Positions 5,319 through 6,096 of a DNA stretch of 6,096 nt are shown piece by piece (position 1 is the first letter of the stretch; the number at the start of each line of letters is the position of its first letter). Made by a program: the position numbers and the translations under genes. Source of the stretch: Clostridiales bacterium UBA1742. GTDB taxonomy: Bacteria > Bacillota > Clostridia > TANB77 > CAG-508. The notes under the pieces were generated by a model that saw nothing but the letters and a program-made list of their open reading frames with translations, was not told where the DNA came from and ran no database searches. Location of the stretch: NCBI GenBank assembly GCA_002314935.1, contig DCHW01000016.1:1-6096 (forward strand), in the 5' to 3' direction.

Positions 5319-6096
5319 ATGGTAGAAAAAAATGAAATTATGATTTATGAAGATAAAGATGGAATTACAAAAGTAAATGTAAAATTTACTGGAGAAGATA
5401 TTTGGCTAACACAAAATCAAATAGCAGAAATATATAAAACAACACAACAAAATATTAGTCAGCATATAAATTCAATATATAAAGATAACGAATTAACATT
5501 AGATTCAACTAACAAGAAATTCTTGTTAGTTCAAAAAGAAGGAAATAGAAATGTTAAAAGAAATATTGATCATTATAATTTAGATATGATAATTGCTTTA
5601 GGATATCGTGTTCAATCAGATGTTGCAGTAAGATTTAGAATTTGGGCTACAAAAAGACTTCATGAATATATTCAAAAAGGTTTTGCAATGGATGATGAAA
5701 GATTAAAACAAGGTGGAAATAGATATTTTAAAGAGCTTTTGCAACGTATTAGAGATATACGTTCAAGTGAAAGAAATTTTTATCAACAAGTAACTGATAT
5801 TTATGCAACAAGTATAGATTATAATCCAAGAAGTGATTTAACAAAAAAATTTTTCGCAACAGTTCAAAACAAGTTGCATTATGCTGTTCATGAACATACA
5901 TCAGCAGAACTTATATATGAAAGAGTAGATAATGAAAAGCCTTATGTTGGAATGACAAACTTTAAAGGTGAATATGTTACAATAGATGATGTAAAAATTG
6001 CAAAAAATTATTTATCTGAAATAGAACTACAAAGACTAAATTTAATGGTTTCTCAATTCTTAGATTTTGCAGAACTTCAGGCATTAGAACAAAGAC
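5319..6096 (+). CDS. RhuM-family protein, 3' end outside window
   Basis: ATG 5319 follows AGGAG (5305-5309) by 9 bases; 259 codons are seen and the frame is still open at the edge (family members are usually about 330-345 residues). Conserved RhuM landmarks: a start with GEDIWLTQNQIAEIY (25-39) leading into a helix-turn-helix-like stretch to about 54, EGNRNVKR, HYNLDMIIALGYRV (85-98), FRIWATKRLHEYIQKGF, DDERLKQGG, and the later HEHTSAELIYER, KPYVGMTNFKG and IAKNYLSEIEL blocks. The family is named after a gene of Salmonella pathogenicity island 3 and is widespread in genomic islands and gut bacteria; its molecular role is not established, and the N-terminus suggests DNA binding. It marks the change from core operon to accessory DNA. 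No CGG codon is seen. Confidence 0.9.
   Translation, partial: MVEKNEIMIYEDKDGITKVNVKFTGEDIWLTQNQIAEIYKTTQQNISQHINSIYKDNELTLDSTNKKFLLVQKEGNRNVKRNIDHYNLDMIIALGYRVQSDVAVRFRIWATKRLHEYIQKGFAMDDERLKQGGNRYFKELLQRIRDIRSSERNFYQQVTDIYATSIDYNPRSDLTKKFFATVQNKLHYAVHEHTSAELIYERVDNEKPYVGMTNFKGEYVTIDDVKIAKNYLSEIELQRLNLMVSQFLDFAELQALEQR
5507..5531. repeat. Perfect 12-bp inverted repeat inside the RhuM gene
   Basis: AACTAACAAGAA (5507-5518) is followed by one base and its exact reverse complement (5520-5531). As RNA it would form a 10-bp stem with a 5-base loop. It lies over residues 64-71, a less conserved segment before EGNRNV. No T-run follows on the plus strand, so it is not a terminator. It may be a binding site, an RNA structure or chance in AT-rich DNA. 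Confidence 0.6.

Overview
The window is AT-rich bacterial chromosome with Shine-Dalgarno sites close to AGGAG, tightly packed same-strand genes, AGA as the main arginine codon and TGA used as a stop. Gene content and order (infB - rbfA - nrnA - truB) match the translation/ribosome-maturation operon of low-GC Firmicutes. The best guess is an uncultured Clostridia-like or related Firmicute; species cannot be told from this stretch.

Layout: 1-2204 is the 3' part of infB (IF2), entering from the left edge. A strong hairpin without a U-tract lies between infB and rbfA. rbfA (2268-2646), nrnA (2676-3623) and truB (3632-4487) follow, then a four-helix membrane protein of unknown function (4506-4955) and a rho-independent terminator (4964-4990). 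An extended -10 promoter (4992-5000) lies just after the terminator and points to a very small lysine/glutamate-rich ORF (5071-5166). An AT-rich spacer with an imperfect direct repeat precedes a RhuM-family gene (5319 to beyond the right edge), the kind of accessory gene usually found in variable or mobile regions.

The main observation is that rbfA and truB each read as full-length, well-conserved proteins only if the ribosome (or the sequence) shifts +1 once. Both shifts fall exactly on a CGG codon: CTT CGG T in rbfA and TAT CGG A in truB. In both, omitting the C gives a glycine codon (GGT, GGA) and the rest of the protein. By an eye scan of about 1,900 codons these are the only two in-frame CGG codons in the window, while CGG occurs nine times out of frame inside genes. 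This fits a genome in which CGG is unassigned or hungry and acts as a +1 recoding site (out-of-frame glycine decoding or a four-base codon), here in two genes that serve ribosome assembly and tRNA modification. Sequencing error or real gene decay are the alternatives; two independent indels that both create the only in-frame CGGs make these less attractive but do not exclude them.

How the genes work together: IF2 positions initiator tRNA on the ribosome, RbfA matures the 30S subunit, NrnA degrades nanoRNA or pAp, and TruB makes pseudouridine 55 in tRNA. A shift signal that depends on decoding capacity would tie expression of rbfA and truB to the state of the translation machinery, as in prfB autoregulation; that link is inference.
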